64,000 nt of DNA, from positions 52,425-116,424 of the forward strand of contig JANBTT010000048.1 in NCBI GenBank assembly GCA_027578915.1, written 5' to 3'. A program made the position numbers and the translations under genes. Each line of letters opens with the position of its first letter. The first letter of the stretch is position 1. Source of the stretch: Coemansia sp. RSA 1200. Taxonomy: Eukaryota > Kickxellomycota > Kickxellomycetes > Kickxellales > Kickxellaceae. Below, in pieces: positions 49,070 through 59,122 of the stretch. The notes under the pieces were generated by a model. It saw only the letters and a program-made list of their open reading frames with translations. It did not search any database and was not told the origin of the DNA.

Positions 49070-51154
49070 ATGATAACAGACGAATCTACTCCCGACATAT
49101 TCTCTTGTGCGACTAAAAACCCAATGATTGCTCCTACGGGTCTGACGGCCGAAGCATCGTTGTTTGCGGTTGCTCCGACACTGTTGACGGCAGTGGCGGC
49201 GACTGCTAGCGTGGCACAGACAACGGAAACCACGCTGCTAGCAGCCACGGCTGTTATGGCCGCGGAGCCATCACAAAGCGTTATGCAGCAGTCATCCTGG
49301 ATGCATATGTCTGGAATTCCAACAGTGCTTAGGCTTATTTGGGCATGGCAGCCGACCTTTATGCACGGATTCATACTTGGCCAATTCAGTATGCTCGTTC
49401 TGCTTGTGATGGCGATAAAGTACGTTTTATTTGAAGAGCCCATGGGCAAGGCGTCCTCTCGCGCACACAGCAGAACTGGCGCTCAGCCTCGGCGGCGCGC
49501 TACGGCAGGAGCGCCAGGAACTGCAGCACCCACAGCAGAGGCAGATATGGAACAGGCGGTGGTTCAGGAGGGCGGGTTTGGTCTGTCAAAGTTTACGTTT
49601 TTCTCGCGCAAGCAAAAGGAGATAAAGCCCAGCGACGCTGCGGAGGAGCTGGCCAAGATCAAAAAAGAGATACTCTCGCGCACTGCGTATGACCTTATAA
49701 CGCACGCGCCCGAGTCGTGCGACTGGCTGACTGTTTTTCTGGCGCAGGTCATTGCGAAATTCCGACAAGACGCCGAAAAACACGACAGACTAGTACGTGT
49801 TATCAGCGAGGCTCTAAACGGCGAGCTCCGTCCATCGGTCATTGACAGCATCCGTATCACCCAGTTTTCGCTGGGCTCGGACTTTCTGCGCATCACCAGC
49901 GCACGTATGGCTCCATCGGCGGGCTCGCTGGGGATGCATGCAGAGCTCGATCTTGAGCTCCACGACGAGCTGACGCTTGGCTTCAGCACACGCGTTTTGG
50001 TCAACTGGCCACGCCAACTTGTGGCTGCGCTTCCTGTGACTATGGTTGTTTCTATGGTCAAGTTTGTCGGCACTGCGGTAGTTGAATTCGACTGTGATTC
50101 CTTGGAGCCTTCGATCACAGTGTCTATTATGCCAAATTATGTGCTAGAATTTGATATACAGACCCTCATTGGAAGCAAGGCCAAGGTTCAGAATCTGCCC
50201 ATGCTTACTTCGGTCATCAGCAGAAAGCTCGAGGCAACTTTTGCAAAGGAGCTTGTCATGCCAAACAAAAAGCGTATGAAGATCAAGCATCCGTTTACGC
50301 CAAAGACCTCTCCTGATGGTGGTGCATCGTCCTCGACGTCCTTATCAGCTGCTAATGCTGCTAAGACAACTGCATTTGCGCCACCGGCACAGCAGTCTTA
50401 TTCAGCAAATCCCTTGCCACGATTGCCAGTGATCGAGACAAACAGGCCAACGTCGCCAATAGCTCCATTTGTCGCCGAACTTCCACCTGACTACAACACC
50501 CAGCTTCCACCACCTCATCACTTGCGCAGCTCTACCAACTCCAGGGCTGCTGCAAACGGCGCCAAACCAGCGGTGCAAGGACCCATTCATAACGCAAGCC
50601 CGATCATGAATGTTCCTGCTCGTCTGTACACCCCCGATGAATCGGCACGCGCTGCCTCTCACCCGCCTTTTCTGACATCTAGCGCTAATCAACAGCAGCA
50701 CCAGCAGCAGCAACATGGCCGGTCGTCGGAGCTGTCATTCAATACCGCATCCCCACAGCTGCGACCCGTGGTTGGTCTGTCATCTGGTACCTCATTTGGT
50801 CCACTCATTGCGAATCCGCGTATCATAAGTGCCACAGGCGGGAGAATCGCTGGCATGTACAACTCACCATTATTCACCTCGCCGTCGATCCCGGGAGCCT
50901 TATTTCCAGGAAACCCAATGTATCCGTCACCTCCAACTAATAACGTTGCTGCTACTGCTTTGCCCGTTTCTGCCTCTAACCTTGCCAGCGGCACGGGTAT
51001 CAAAAATAACAGTTCTGTGTCTGGTGCCGCGCCCACTTTGTCAAACAGACACAGCATCATCGATTCAGCAGAGTCTGACAACGATGAGCTCAAGGTCAAG
51101 GACAGCGTCCGACAGCGTGTTAATAGAGTTCTCCGCACTGTCAATGAATCATGA
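49070..51154 (+). CDS. MMM1: Mmm1, ER subunit of the ERMES complex
   Basis: Mmm1 tethers the ER to mitochondria in the ERMES complex and moves phospholipids through its SMP domain. The 694-residue product begins with a short lumenal part rich in Thr/Ala (residues 1-90). The family signature PTFMHGFILGQFSMLVLLVMAIKY follows as the membrane anchor near 97-120. The SMP domain lies at about 206-405, from AYDLITHAPESCDWLTVFLAQVI to MLTSVISRKLEATFAKELVMP. After it comes a roughly 290-residue Pro/Ser/Gln-rich disordered extension (including HQQQQHGRSSEL-like repeats) that most fungal Mmm1 proteins lack. Start ATG 49070; the frame opens earlier at a GTG. Confidence 0.93.
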   Translation: MITDESTPDIFSCATKNPMIAPTGLTAEASLFAVAPTLLTAVAATASVAQTTETTLLAATAVMAAEPSQSVMQQSSWMHMSGIPTVLRLIWAWQPTFMHGFILGQFSMLVLLVMAIKYVLFEEPMGKASSRAHSRTGAQPRRRATAGAPGTAAPTAEADMEQAVVQEGGFGLSKFTFFSRKQKEIKPSDAAEELAKIKKEILSRTAYDLITHAPESCDWLTVFLAQVIAKFRQDAEKHDRLVRVISEALNGELRPSVIDSIRITQFSLGSDFLRITSARMAPSAGSLGMHAELDLELHDELTLGFSTRVLVNWPRQLVAALPVTMVVSMVKFVGTAVVEFDCDSLEPSITVSIMPNYVLEFDIQTLIGSKAKVQNLPMLTSVISRKLEATFAKELVMPNKKRMKIKHPFTPKTSPDGGASSSTSLSAANAAKTTAFAPPAQQSYSANPLPRLPVIETNRPTSPIAPFVAELPPDYNTQLPPPHHLRSSTNSRAAANGAKPAVQGPIHNASPIMNVPARLYTPDESARAASHPPFLTSSANQQQHQQQQHGRSSELSFNTASPQLRPVVGLSSGTSFGPLIANPRIISATGGRIAGMYNSPLFTSPSIPGALFPGNPMYPSPPTNNVAATALPVSASNLASGTGIKNNSSVSGAAPTLSNRHSIIDSAESDNDELKVKDSVRQRVNRVLRTVNES

Positions 51155-51232
51155 CATGAATCATAAACACTGGAAATATTTTTGTTTATTCACTAGAAAA
51201 GAATTATTAGGAAAATTGTCAAAATATTGTTT

Positions 51233-54200
51233 TTACATGTAGCGATTATCAAACAATTTTAGTGCCACGCCAACCTCCTTGGCTACTTGGATCACCGTTT
51301 GGTCGTGGATCAGACGCGCCTCGTCCGATGCATACCGCCTCCAGATGTCTGCAAACTCCCGCACCAGCGTGCGAATCCCGCGCAGGTAGCCGTAATCCGG
51401 TCCAGCGCACTTTGGGTTGAATGGACAAGTAGGAGCAGGGTTGGTTTCAGTAACATGAGCAGCAGCAGTAGCCCGGCCAACGCCGATTCCTGGTTCTGCT
51501 GGAGCTGGTGTAGCCGCTGGCTCTAGCGCGTCCGCCTCGACGGCAAATGGCATACCTACCGCTATGTTCTGCGGACATGTTTCGTGGCTGGAGGGGTCAG
51601 GGCGCACGAGAGTGTGTTCGGAGTACACGTCCGGGTCAACCACAAAGCTGCAGTTGACAAAGTCAATGATACGCAAGTCAATCTGCGCAGGCTTTGTTGC
51701 TGCGTATTGTCCTCGGTCCCTCCGCCTGGCCTCGCTATGGTGGAGCAGAGCATCCGCAGCATGCGAGTTATGCACAGTACTTGTAGTCCCCATATGGCTC
51801 CGCGTTTGGGACGCCCTGAAGCTATCCGAGCCATTAGCATTGCGAGCCCCGCCACGACAAGTAGCAATAGCAGATATTGAAGCACGGCATTGGCCCTTGT
51901 GCGATGTGGCCCACTCCTCGTGCAAGGACCCGGGGTCTATCACACGCATTGGCAGGGTTGCCATCTTTGCGCCTTCATCCGTAAACGAATTCGAGGGAGT
52001 CTTCAGATCGTGTCCAAGCGAAGTCTTTGGCGGTGTCTGTCCAAACCAATGGGCAGGTGTGCTGCCAAGCTTGGGTGCAATCGGTAGGACATCTGGCATG
52101 GTCGGACGACGTACCATGAAGCCTTGGCTAGAAGCCTGTGCTGCTGCTTCCCGAAGATCTGAGATGCTCTCAGCAGCCGCATGCATGGCAGAAAGCCCGT
52201 CATAGACCAGCAGCAAGCTCGATCCGAAAAACCTAAACCCATGCATCTGCTCGACTGTCCGATACAGATTCTTCAGCTTGAGCAAAAGACTTGGGATCAA
52301 ATATACAAGCACATCCTCACCATTATCCAGAAACTCTAGAAGCGACCGTTGAAAGGTAAACTTGTTCAGCGATCTTCCATAGTACTTGTCCTGAAACAAG
52401 TAGCGGTTCCTATCGGCTTTAAACACCTGCAGTCCACACATGCGCACGCCAAGCTCTTTGCTGGTAGTTGCCGCGCATTTTATGGTTTGTGAGACTACCT
52501 TCTTTGCTGGCGCATCAACCCCATGCTGGCGTGTGCCCATTTTAAGATCAAGGATGCAAGGCCGCCGCATTGATGCCGTAAGGTCGGCCATGAGGATAAA
52601 CTGGTGCGTGCTGCCATCAACGGCGTCGGCATCGGTTGGCATGCGCTTTCCGCACTTTTTCTTCCACAAGTTCTCAAAAGCAGGATCTCTGCTGGGTTCA
52701 TTTTTTGGTGGTGCGCAGCTAGACGAAACATGGTTGTCATTGACATCTGGAAGCGACAGTACATCTGGCGTCACTGGCAATCCTATCGACGCAGCAGAAG
52801 AGGCGCCAACAATATCACCAGTGCTTCGCTCGGCGCCTATACTACTGCCTAGCTTATCTACTGCTGTCTCATCCGGGTAAGAGTTGTAGCGAAGCAGGCT
52901 AGTACTGCGAACCTTGTTTCTCGGCGGCAGCAACTGTGCTGTATGTGCCAAGACGCTGGCACTGCTAGCAGGATTTTCGGATCGGATGGATAGGGAAAAG
53001 CCGCTGTTAGCTGAAAGACTGATCGGATCAACATCGGCATCCAGTCCAGGTTGGAGACTAGAAAAGGATAAGGGACTATTCTCAGGCGTCACGCTGCTGG
53101 CGGTGCTCGTAGATCCACCCGACGTAGATCCATTATAAATGGGATTCATGCGCAGGGTCTCAAGATCATTCATAATAATATGTCTTTCCGTGTCTAGGCT
53201 GTGAGCCTCATCTTGGGTTTCAGCAGAAAGCGGGTTTGTCGAAGCGGGGACTTGTTGTTTTCCATACAGAGGATGCAGATCCGTGGAGGAATGTCTGCGT
53301 CTAACGCTGCCATGTGCGCGCAACCGTGCCTGCTGTCTAGCCCTGGTCTTCAGAGCCCTAGGCGACAATGCTTCCTTTAGAATCCGCTCCTGCATCTCAC
53401 GCCAGGCACCACTAAGATGCATTTTGCGCGCGCCAAAGCTTCCGGGAGCCGCCGTGCGCTGCGACCGACCACTAGGCGAAGTAGCCAACTGCCGGGCCAA
53501 ACAGCTGGGCAGGATGTGAAGATTCTGCTCCAGCACAACCTCGGGCACCGGATCGCCGCCCTCTGCGGGTTTGCGATACGTAACATTAACCACGCCCAAA
53601 CAGCTTGGAACAAATTTGTACAGGTCTTGGTGCAGGTAGTCAACGGCTTCGTAAAAGCGGCGTTCGCGCTCATTCATCGGCTTGCAGATGGCGCTGCCGG
53701 AGAATTTGAGAAAAGGCGTGTGTCCGCCCACTTGGTTGACAAATGGCGTCAGAGCCAATGACGGTGGCGTCACTGTGCCTCCCTCATACCAGTAATGAGA
53801 TGCAAAGGTTTCCCCATTACCTGCATCCTCGCTTCGATCATTGTCAATTCGGGCTCTGCCGCCACCACTGTTGCTGTTGCTGTTGCTGCTAGCACTGTGA
53901 TGCCGTATGTTGCCCAGCCATGACCCGGAATGGCTAGGCGATCCATAGCCGCCACCATTGCCATTTTCAGACCCCATGCTAGAGCTGTCATCCTCGTCGT
54001 GGCTAAAGTACTCACTATAGTCGGACTCGTCATTGACATCAAGCCAAATGCCGGGAGGTTCGCTGTGTGAGTGCAGGCTGAGGGGCGATACACTGCGCAG
54101 GCGGTGGTATGCTCTGTTTTGGATCAGCTGGTGCTTCTTTGGAAGAGAGTCTGTGGTTGGTACAATGTAGGCGTTTGATCCCCAGCCATTGGCACCCGAT

Positions 54201-54871
54201 GGCGACGAAATCAAAGCGCCCAATGAAAGATGGCCATCCAGGGACTTGGTGTGCATGCCGATCCCAGACTGTGCATCCGATCTTTCCGCATGCCTGCTGT
54301 GTGGCGCCAGTCCTACGCATCTAACATTGCACTGCCGATGCTGCTGCGTATCTATCGGCAAAGATGATTGAGAGAGAGATGCAGATGGAGCGGGAGCTTG
54401 AACAAAGTCAGCATCGATAGCTGCCTCGGAAAAAGACATGGCGTCGTGTTTGTTAAGTGGAGAGACAGAGACAGAAAAGGGGGTTGGTTTCAGCAGCGAC
54501 TCTTCTGCCGACAGAACGCGGAGTGAGCCTTTATCCATATTCATGCCATTTGCAGACCGATTCGAATGGCTACTCCCAGCACAATGCTCTGTATACACCC
54601 CGCTCCCACGTCCGCTTTTCTCAGCACCGCCACTGCTATCGTGTGGGAAAAGCGACGATGAACCAGAAGCACATGAGCTGTTGCTGGGAGCAGACTTTTG
54701 AAGGCTCTGCCGCCGACGCCGACGCCGGGTCTGAATTGACGGTGCCGTGGAGGCAGAGAGAGTCGCAGCAGCTGATTTTGGGGTTGGTGTTTGGCTGCTG
54801 CCTGGCAAGGCTGGCGTATGCACACTTACTCGATCAGTAGAAGCCAGCTGAACACGGAACGAGGAGTGCAT
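51233..54871 (-). CDS. KCS1: Inositol hexakisphosphate kinase (Kcs1-type)
   Basis: Kinase making diphosphoinositol phosphates (IP7) from IP6, signalling phosphate and nutrient state. The catalytic IPK region is C-terminal: CILDLKMGTRQHG near residue 771 (PxxxDxKxG inositol-binding motif), SQTIKCAATTSKELGVRMCGLQVF, GRSLNKFTFQRSLLEFL, FFGSSLLLVYDG near 881 and LRIIDFVNCSFV near 1066 (catalytic Asp loop). The N-terminal about 600 residues are Ser-, Asn- and His-rich and disordered, as in fungal Kcs1 proteins. A conserved patch VGGHTPFLKFSGSAICKPMNERERRFYEAV near 390 opens the folded kinase. Length is 1,212; ATG 54871. The gene is convergent with MMM1, with 78 bp between stops. Confidence 0.92.
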   Translation of the reverse strand: MHSSFRVQLASTDRVSVHTPALPGSSQTPTPKSAAATLSASTAPSIQTRRRRRRQSLQKSAPSNSSCASGSSSLFPHDSSGGAEKSGRGSGVYTEHCAGSSHSNRSANGMNMDKGSLRVLSAEESLLKPTPFSVSVSPLNKHDAMSFSEAAIDADFVQAPAPSASLSQSSLPIDTQQHRQCNVRCVGLAPHSRHAERSDAQSGIGMHTKSLDGHLSLGALISSPSGANGWGSNAYIVPTTDSLPKKHQLIQNRAYHRLRSVSPLSLHSHSEPPGIWLDVNDESDYSEYFSHDEDDSSSMGSENGNGGGYGSPSHSGSWLGNIRHHSASSNSNSNSGGGRARIDNDRSEDAGNGETFASHYWYEGGTVTPPSLALTPFVNQVGGHTPFLKFSGSAICKPMNERERRFYEAVDYLHQDLYKFVPSCLGVVNVTYRKPAEGGDPVPEVVLEQNLHILPSCLARQLATSPSGRSQRTAAPGSFGARKMHLSGAWREMQERILKEALSPRALKTRARQQARLRAHGSVRRRHSSTDLHPLYGKQQVPASTNPLSAETQDEAHSLDTERHIIMNDLETLRMNPIYNGSTSGGSTSTASSVTPENSPLSFSSLQPGLDADVDPISLSANSGFSLSIRSENPASSASVLAHTAQLLPPRNKVRSTSLLRYNSYPDETAVDKLGSSIGAERSTGDIVGASSAASIGLPVTPDVLSLPDVNDNHVSSSCAPPKNEPSRDPAFENLWKKKCGKRMPTDADAVDGSTHQFILMADLTASMRRPCILDLKMGTRQHGVDAPAKKVVSQTIKCAATTSKELGVRMCGLQVFKADRNRYLFQDKYYGRSLNKFTFQRSLLEFLDNGEDVLVYLIPSLLLKLKNLYRTVEQMHGFRFFGSSLLLVYDGLSAMHAAAESISDLREAAAQASSQGFMVRRPTMPDVLPIAPKLGSTPAHWFGQTPPKTSLGHDLKTPSNSFTDEGAKMATLPMRVIDPGSLHEEWATSHKGQCRASISAIATCRGGARNANGSDSFRASQTRSHMGTTSTVHNSHAADALLHHSEARRRDRGQYAATKPAQIDLRIIDFVNCSFVVDPDVYSEHTLVRPDPSSHETCPQNIAVGMPFAVEADALEPAATPAPAEPGIGVGRATAAAHVTETNPAPTCPFNPKCAGPDYGYLRGIRTLVREFADIWRRYASDEARLIHDQTVIQVAKEVGVALKLFDNRYM

Positions 54872-57781
54872 TGTGTGCGCATAATAATGGCAAAGAACTG
54901 TGCAAAATTGATACGTTTTGTCGCAGCAACAACAATAACACGAATGAAAGAGCGTTACAGAAGAAAGGAGAAAACAAATAAAAGAGAAGCTTAGAGCGCG
55001 TATAGAAGGGGATATGTTTTTGTCAAGAATAAAAAATGAAGTATAGAATAAAAATGCCAGATGCAGACAAAAGAGGAAAAAGAAAGGAGTGGGCGAGAAC
55101 CAGAAGCCGTGGGCGCTTTTTTATTATTTAAATACTGTATTTCAGGACACAGCGGCGTGTTTTTCTCTGAGGAAAGAAGAAAAATAAAAAGAGGCAGGGG
55201 CAGGTTGGAGCAAGTAAGAAGTGCAGAATGCCAAAGGCTGATTGGTAGACAGTCTGATGAGAGAGTATTCCAAACTCTGGTGCAAGAATAACAAACACGC
55301 TTGGTTAGAAAGCAGGCACGACGGTCTCGCGGCGGAGTAAGGCACAATAGTTTGGCTGTATATTCTTGAGATGCCGATGCAGGGCACGAATACAAAGCAA
55401 GCAGAAAAGAAAAGAACTGCCACTGACAGCAGCGATGGTGGAGAGATAGCGACAGAGATGGGTGCGAGATATGGCAAACAAACAAGCAAGCAATCTGTCT
55501 TTTTTATTTAAATTATAGAAAGAGTAGCCGAGCTGGGCTAGAGCAAAAGCAAGACTGAAAACAGGCGGCCACAGATATCTGGCTCCAGCACCGTCCTTTC
55601 CAAGCACACAAGAGAAGAGAGATGGTTACAATGCTCTATGCCAGCATAGCCAATAGAAAGCCCAACAGCGAGGACGGAGGAACAAGTGTGCCAAATAAGG
55701 ACAAAAATGATGAAATATTGGAATGACTAACACTTTTCTCTGGGATAAAAATAAAAATTGCAACAACGGACTTTAGGAAACGAGGATGGGAAAAAGAAGC
55801 AAAGGATTCGCAAGGGGTTCTACGATTTTTTCTTTGCAAGCGCCTCACCGTGGTTTATTTAATGGCTGTTTCGGTCCTTGTGCGCATAGCTTGTGTTTGT
55901 CCAGGGGGTTTTGCCTTTCTCATAATGGCGGGTAGAATGGTGCAATGAGACGCTGCATACCATTATTGTGGATGTGGCGATTTCATGGCTTTAGTTTGCC
56001 GATGTGAGGTCAGAGCATTCTGCAAGAACAAGTTGCAACAGCAGACATTCTGTTTGTTTCTCTTAAGAGTGCCAGACATCATGTTCTGGCGGTGATTGCA
56101 AGAAGCGAGCGGAGACGCGACATAAGGGTCCGTGCTTGATTTCAATGTTTCTATTTGCTTGGTGCTTTTCAGAAACCCTTCATCTCTAAATGAAACGCAG
56201 AAGAAAAAAAGAAATGCACATACAGCGCACAAATGATTGGATGCTTATGTTTTTTGGAGAAAACTTCTTCCGTGTGCTTTCCGCAAAATAAACAACCATG
56301 TGTTTCCAAAGCCGGATTATGAGCATGGAAATATGTAGCAACTGGCATCCACAAGTGCAGCGCATTTTATACCTGGGCCATTTGACTGGACATTTGCTTT
56401 GCTAGGAAGACAGATGAAAGAGAAAACAATATCTGAAACAATGTGAAAAATCATCTGGCATATACAGTTATACTCCTCACACGGTGTTTTACTATTGACA
56501 AGAAACCCGCGCACGTGCAGTTATCCAGGGGCTTGAAAACCGCCCAATACTACCAGCGGTGAGTGTTTTCTTGCCCGTTTCTGGATGTTTGCATAGACAC
56601 TTTCCCTTATCCATCCGCTTTCGCATGTGTTAACAAGTGCGGATTGAGATTACATTTGCTCTAGACTGAATAGGAAGCAAAAAAAGAAAGGAAAAGCTAT
56701 TATTATTCCATAATAAAGGCCCATTGTATGACGTCCTTGAACGCCATATATCCTTTAATGTATTGATTAACTTTGTTTGTTTGTCTGTTTGTTTATGGTC
56801 ATTTGCAGCCGCAGGATTCATGGTCGTATATCATTCTGCAAAAGAAAACGACATGTTACTTCTTTTCATACAAATGTGCGTGTACGCGTGTTTGTGGGAA
56901 ACACTAGACACACGCGTGAACTAAATCCATTGTTTCTAGACAAGGAAAATAGAAAGCTACATTGTTGTTACAAGATCATAAATACAGCACTCTGCTAGTC
57001 GTTATATTACTTGTTTCTCATTCCCTTCGCTTGTATGAGATCAACAACTAGGTGTGAAATAATATTTATTCATCCACATATCTACATCTTAATTGGTTTT
57101 GTTTTGCGACATCGTGCAAAAATGTAGCATATTCTTTGCTGGGATATGCCAATACGTTAGATGCGGAATGTCCCATGAGTGTTTAGGCAGCATTGTTTAC
57201 ATGGATTTGTCAGCTGCCATCTTGTATGCTTTTGCTTTTTTCTTTCTACTATTCTTTATGCGCAGAAGCTTGCAGGTTTGCAACACGCGCCCAAAAGCCA
57301 TACAACAAACCCCGCTTTCTGCCTGCTATAGGCTATAGGCTATAGACTTTCTTTGCTATTGCGTAAATAATATGTCATTTCACAGTGTTATTCGTTCCTG
57401 GATGACGACACTTTTCATATATTTACTTCACACTGATCATTGTTTTAGTGCGATTCGGTACATCAACTCGTCCTGAAATCCAGTCAACGTCATATACGGC
57501 AATTTTAAGACGATGGCCAAACCAGATTTTCCGTGTCCATAATCCGATCTGATCTGACTAATTTGCCCCTGTCTGATAAAAAAAAGATAATCGCTTTTTC
57601 AATTGAAGCAATATTGAAAATAATTTTTTTTGGCTCATACGTCTTCCGGCTCTGCTTCTTTCACTCGTTGTTTTTGAAGTATCTAGAATCGAATGTAAGA
57701 AAACTTGTGCGAATTATTATTGATAGTTTTCACTTTTTCAACCTCTCTGGTAGCTACATAATAGTATAATCTGCCTGCGCG
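54872..57781. other. 2.9-kb divergent intergenic region between KCS1 and the SET gene
   Basis: The longest gene-free stretch. It is A/T- and purine-rich, with many short, mutually exclusive open frames that have no protein-like composition. A short tandem (CTATAGG repeated at 57327-57345) is the only repeat seen. No tRNA, snRNA or exon could be supported. Confidence 0.5.
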
Positions 57782-59002
57782 ATGAGCGAACAAAGGAACG
57801 TTGCACCCTCCGCAGAAGAGCTCCAGGCTGCGATCACCGTGATAAAGGAGAAAGAGCCCGAGTATGGTATCTCCAGAGTCTGTGCCACACTTCGAGCAAA
57901 CAATCCTGCATGGCAGCTGAGCGAGAAACGTGTGCGCAAGTTCATGGGATCGCTGGGTCTTGTGCAAGGCAGCACAGAAGACGATCAAAGCACGGCTCCA
58001 AAAAGCTCTATTGCGCCAGGGGACTTTGTCCATTCCCTTGCAAATGGACAGCTCCAAGTTAGGTATATTGACAGCGTTAAGGGGAAGGGTGTTTTTTCTG
58101 CCCGCGATTTTGGCAAGGACATAAGTATATTTGAGGAAACGCCATTCGCGTGGTATCCTCGCTGGGATACCGTCAGTATAAATTACTACAATGGCTCTAA
58201 TAGTGAGTGTCAGCTGTGCGCGCGCGACCTCGAAAAAAGATACCGTGGACTCCGTTCTGTCAGGTGCAGTCGTTGCTCAGCATGCTTCTGCTCCAATATA
58301 TGTAAAAACGAGGCAGAGTCTAGGTTTCACCAGATTGAATGTGTCAAGAACAATCCTGCCTTTGTGAACCTTGCTGATGCATGCCATGCGTGGAATTGGG
58401 GAGCACCAATGTGTGCGGCCCGAGCGATCGAACGTGTGCTGATGGAATTTGAGCAAGGACAGGAGCAAGGAAAACATGCGTGGGAGTCGCTCAAAGCATT
58501 CACCACCATGCGCACCGATATCATGGACATGCGCCGCAAGGGCGCCTCATGGTTCCTCTACGAGGAAGAGTACGAAAATAGATGGAAGACTACGTATTCG
58601 CAAATGCGAAGCAGTCTCTGTCCCCCACCTGCCGCTTGTGGATTAAAGCAGTTTGAAAAGATTCCAAATAAGATCCGCGATGAGATGTTTTCATACAACG
58701 AATGGCTCAATCTAATTGGAAAATACAGCCTGAACGATCAGAATGGCGGGCTCTATCTGCTCCAAAGCTGCTTTAATCATAATTGCAACCCCAACTGCGT
58801 TGTTGTCCATCCGAATGATGGCATGTATCGTGCCATCATCAAGACCCTCCGGCCTATCAAGGCGGACGAGGAAATGACCATCACCTATGTCAACCCACGA
58901 GACAGTGTCAACGAGCGACAGCAAGCACTTCGCGACTGGTATATGTTTGATTGTCGGTGTGATCGATGTGTAGACGAAATGAACAATGGTTCAAACAAAT
59001 AG
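57782..59002 (+). CDS. SET5: SET-domain lysine methyltransferase, Set5/SMYD5-like
   Basis: A 406-residue protein. Yeast Set5 methylates histone H4 lysines; the substrate here is inferred. The N-terminus (about 10-60) has a small helical module (PEYGISRVCATLRANNPAW, then LSEKRVRKFM) that occurs in fungal Set5-type proteins. The SET domain begins near residue 86 (QVRYIDSVKGKGVFSARDFG). An inserted MYND-like zinc region at about 142-186 (CQLC, CSRCSACFCSNIC, HQIEC) follows. The SET core ends with QSCFNHNCNPNCVV near 330-342 and ITYVNPRDSVNERQQAL, and a post-SET CRCDRC cluster closes it. Intronless; ATG 57782. Confidence 0.88.
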   Translation: MSEQRNVAPSAEELQAAITVIKEKEPEYGISRVCATLRANNPAWQLSEKRVRKFMGSLGLVQGSTEDDQSTAPKSSIAPGDFVHSLANGQLQVRYIDSVKGKGVFSARDFGKDISIFEETPFAWYPRWDTVSINYYNGSNSECQLCARDLEKRYRGLRSVRCSRCSACFCSNICKNEAESRFHQIECVKNNPAFVNLADACHAWNWGAPMCAARAIERVLMEFEQGQEQGKHAWESLKAFTTMRTDIMDMRRKGASWFLYEEEYENRWKTTYSQMRSSLCPPPAACGLKQFEKIPNKIRDEMFSYNEWLNLIGKYSLNDQNGGLYLLQSCFNHNCNPNCVVVHPNDGMYRAIIKTLRPIKADEEMTITYVNPRDSVNERQQALRDWYMFDCRCDRCVDEMNNGSNK

Positions 59003-59122
59003 AAGCATATAATGATTATATCTGATCGTGATTTTCTATTTTGCATCATCTAGGTATCGGATGTTATTAAAATTAAAACTCCAAGACACGGCATCTAGTT
59101 GTTGGCGGTAGCACGGACCATT

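Noticed and set aside
54991..55607. Open frames of 100-164 codons upstream of KCS1
   Set aside because: Several mutually exclusive frames over the same A/G-rich DNA, with Leu/Ser/Cys-rich products typical of pyrimidine tracts read in reverse.
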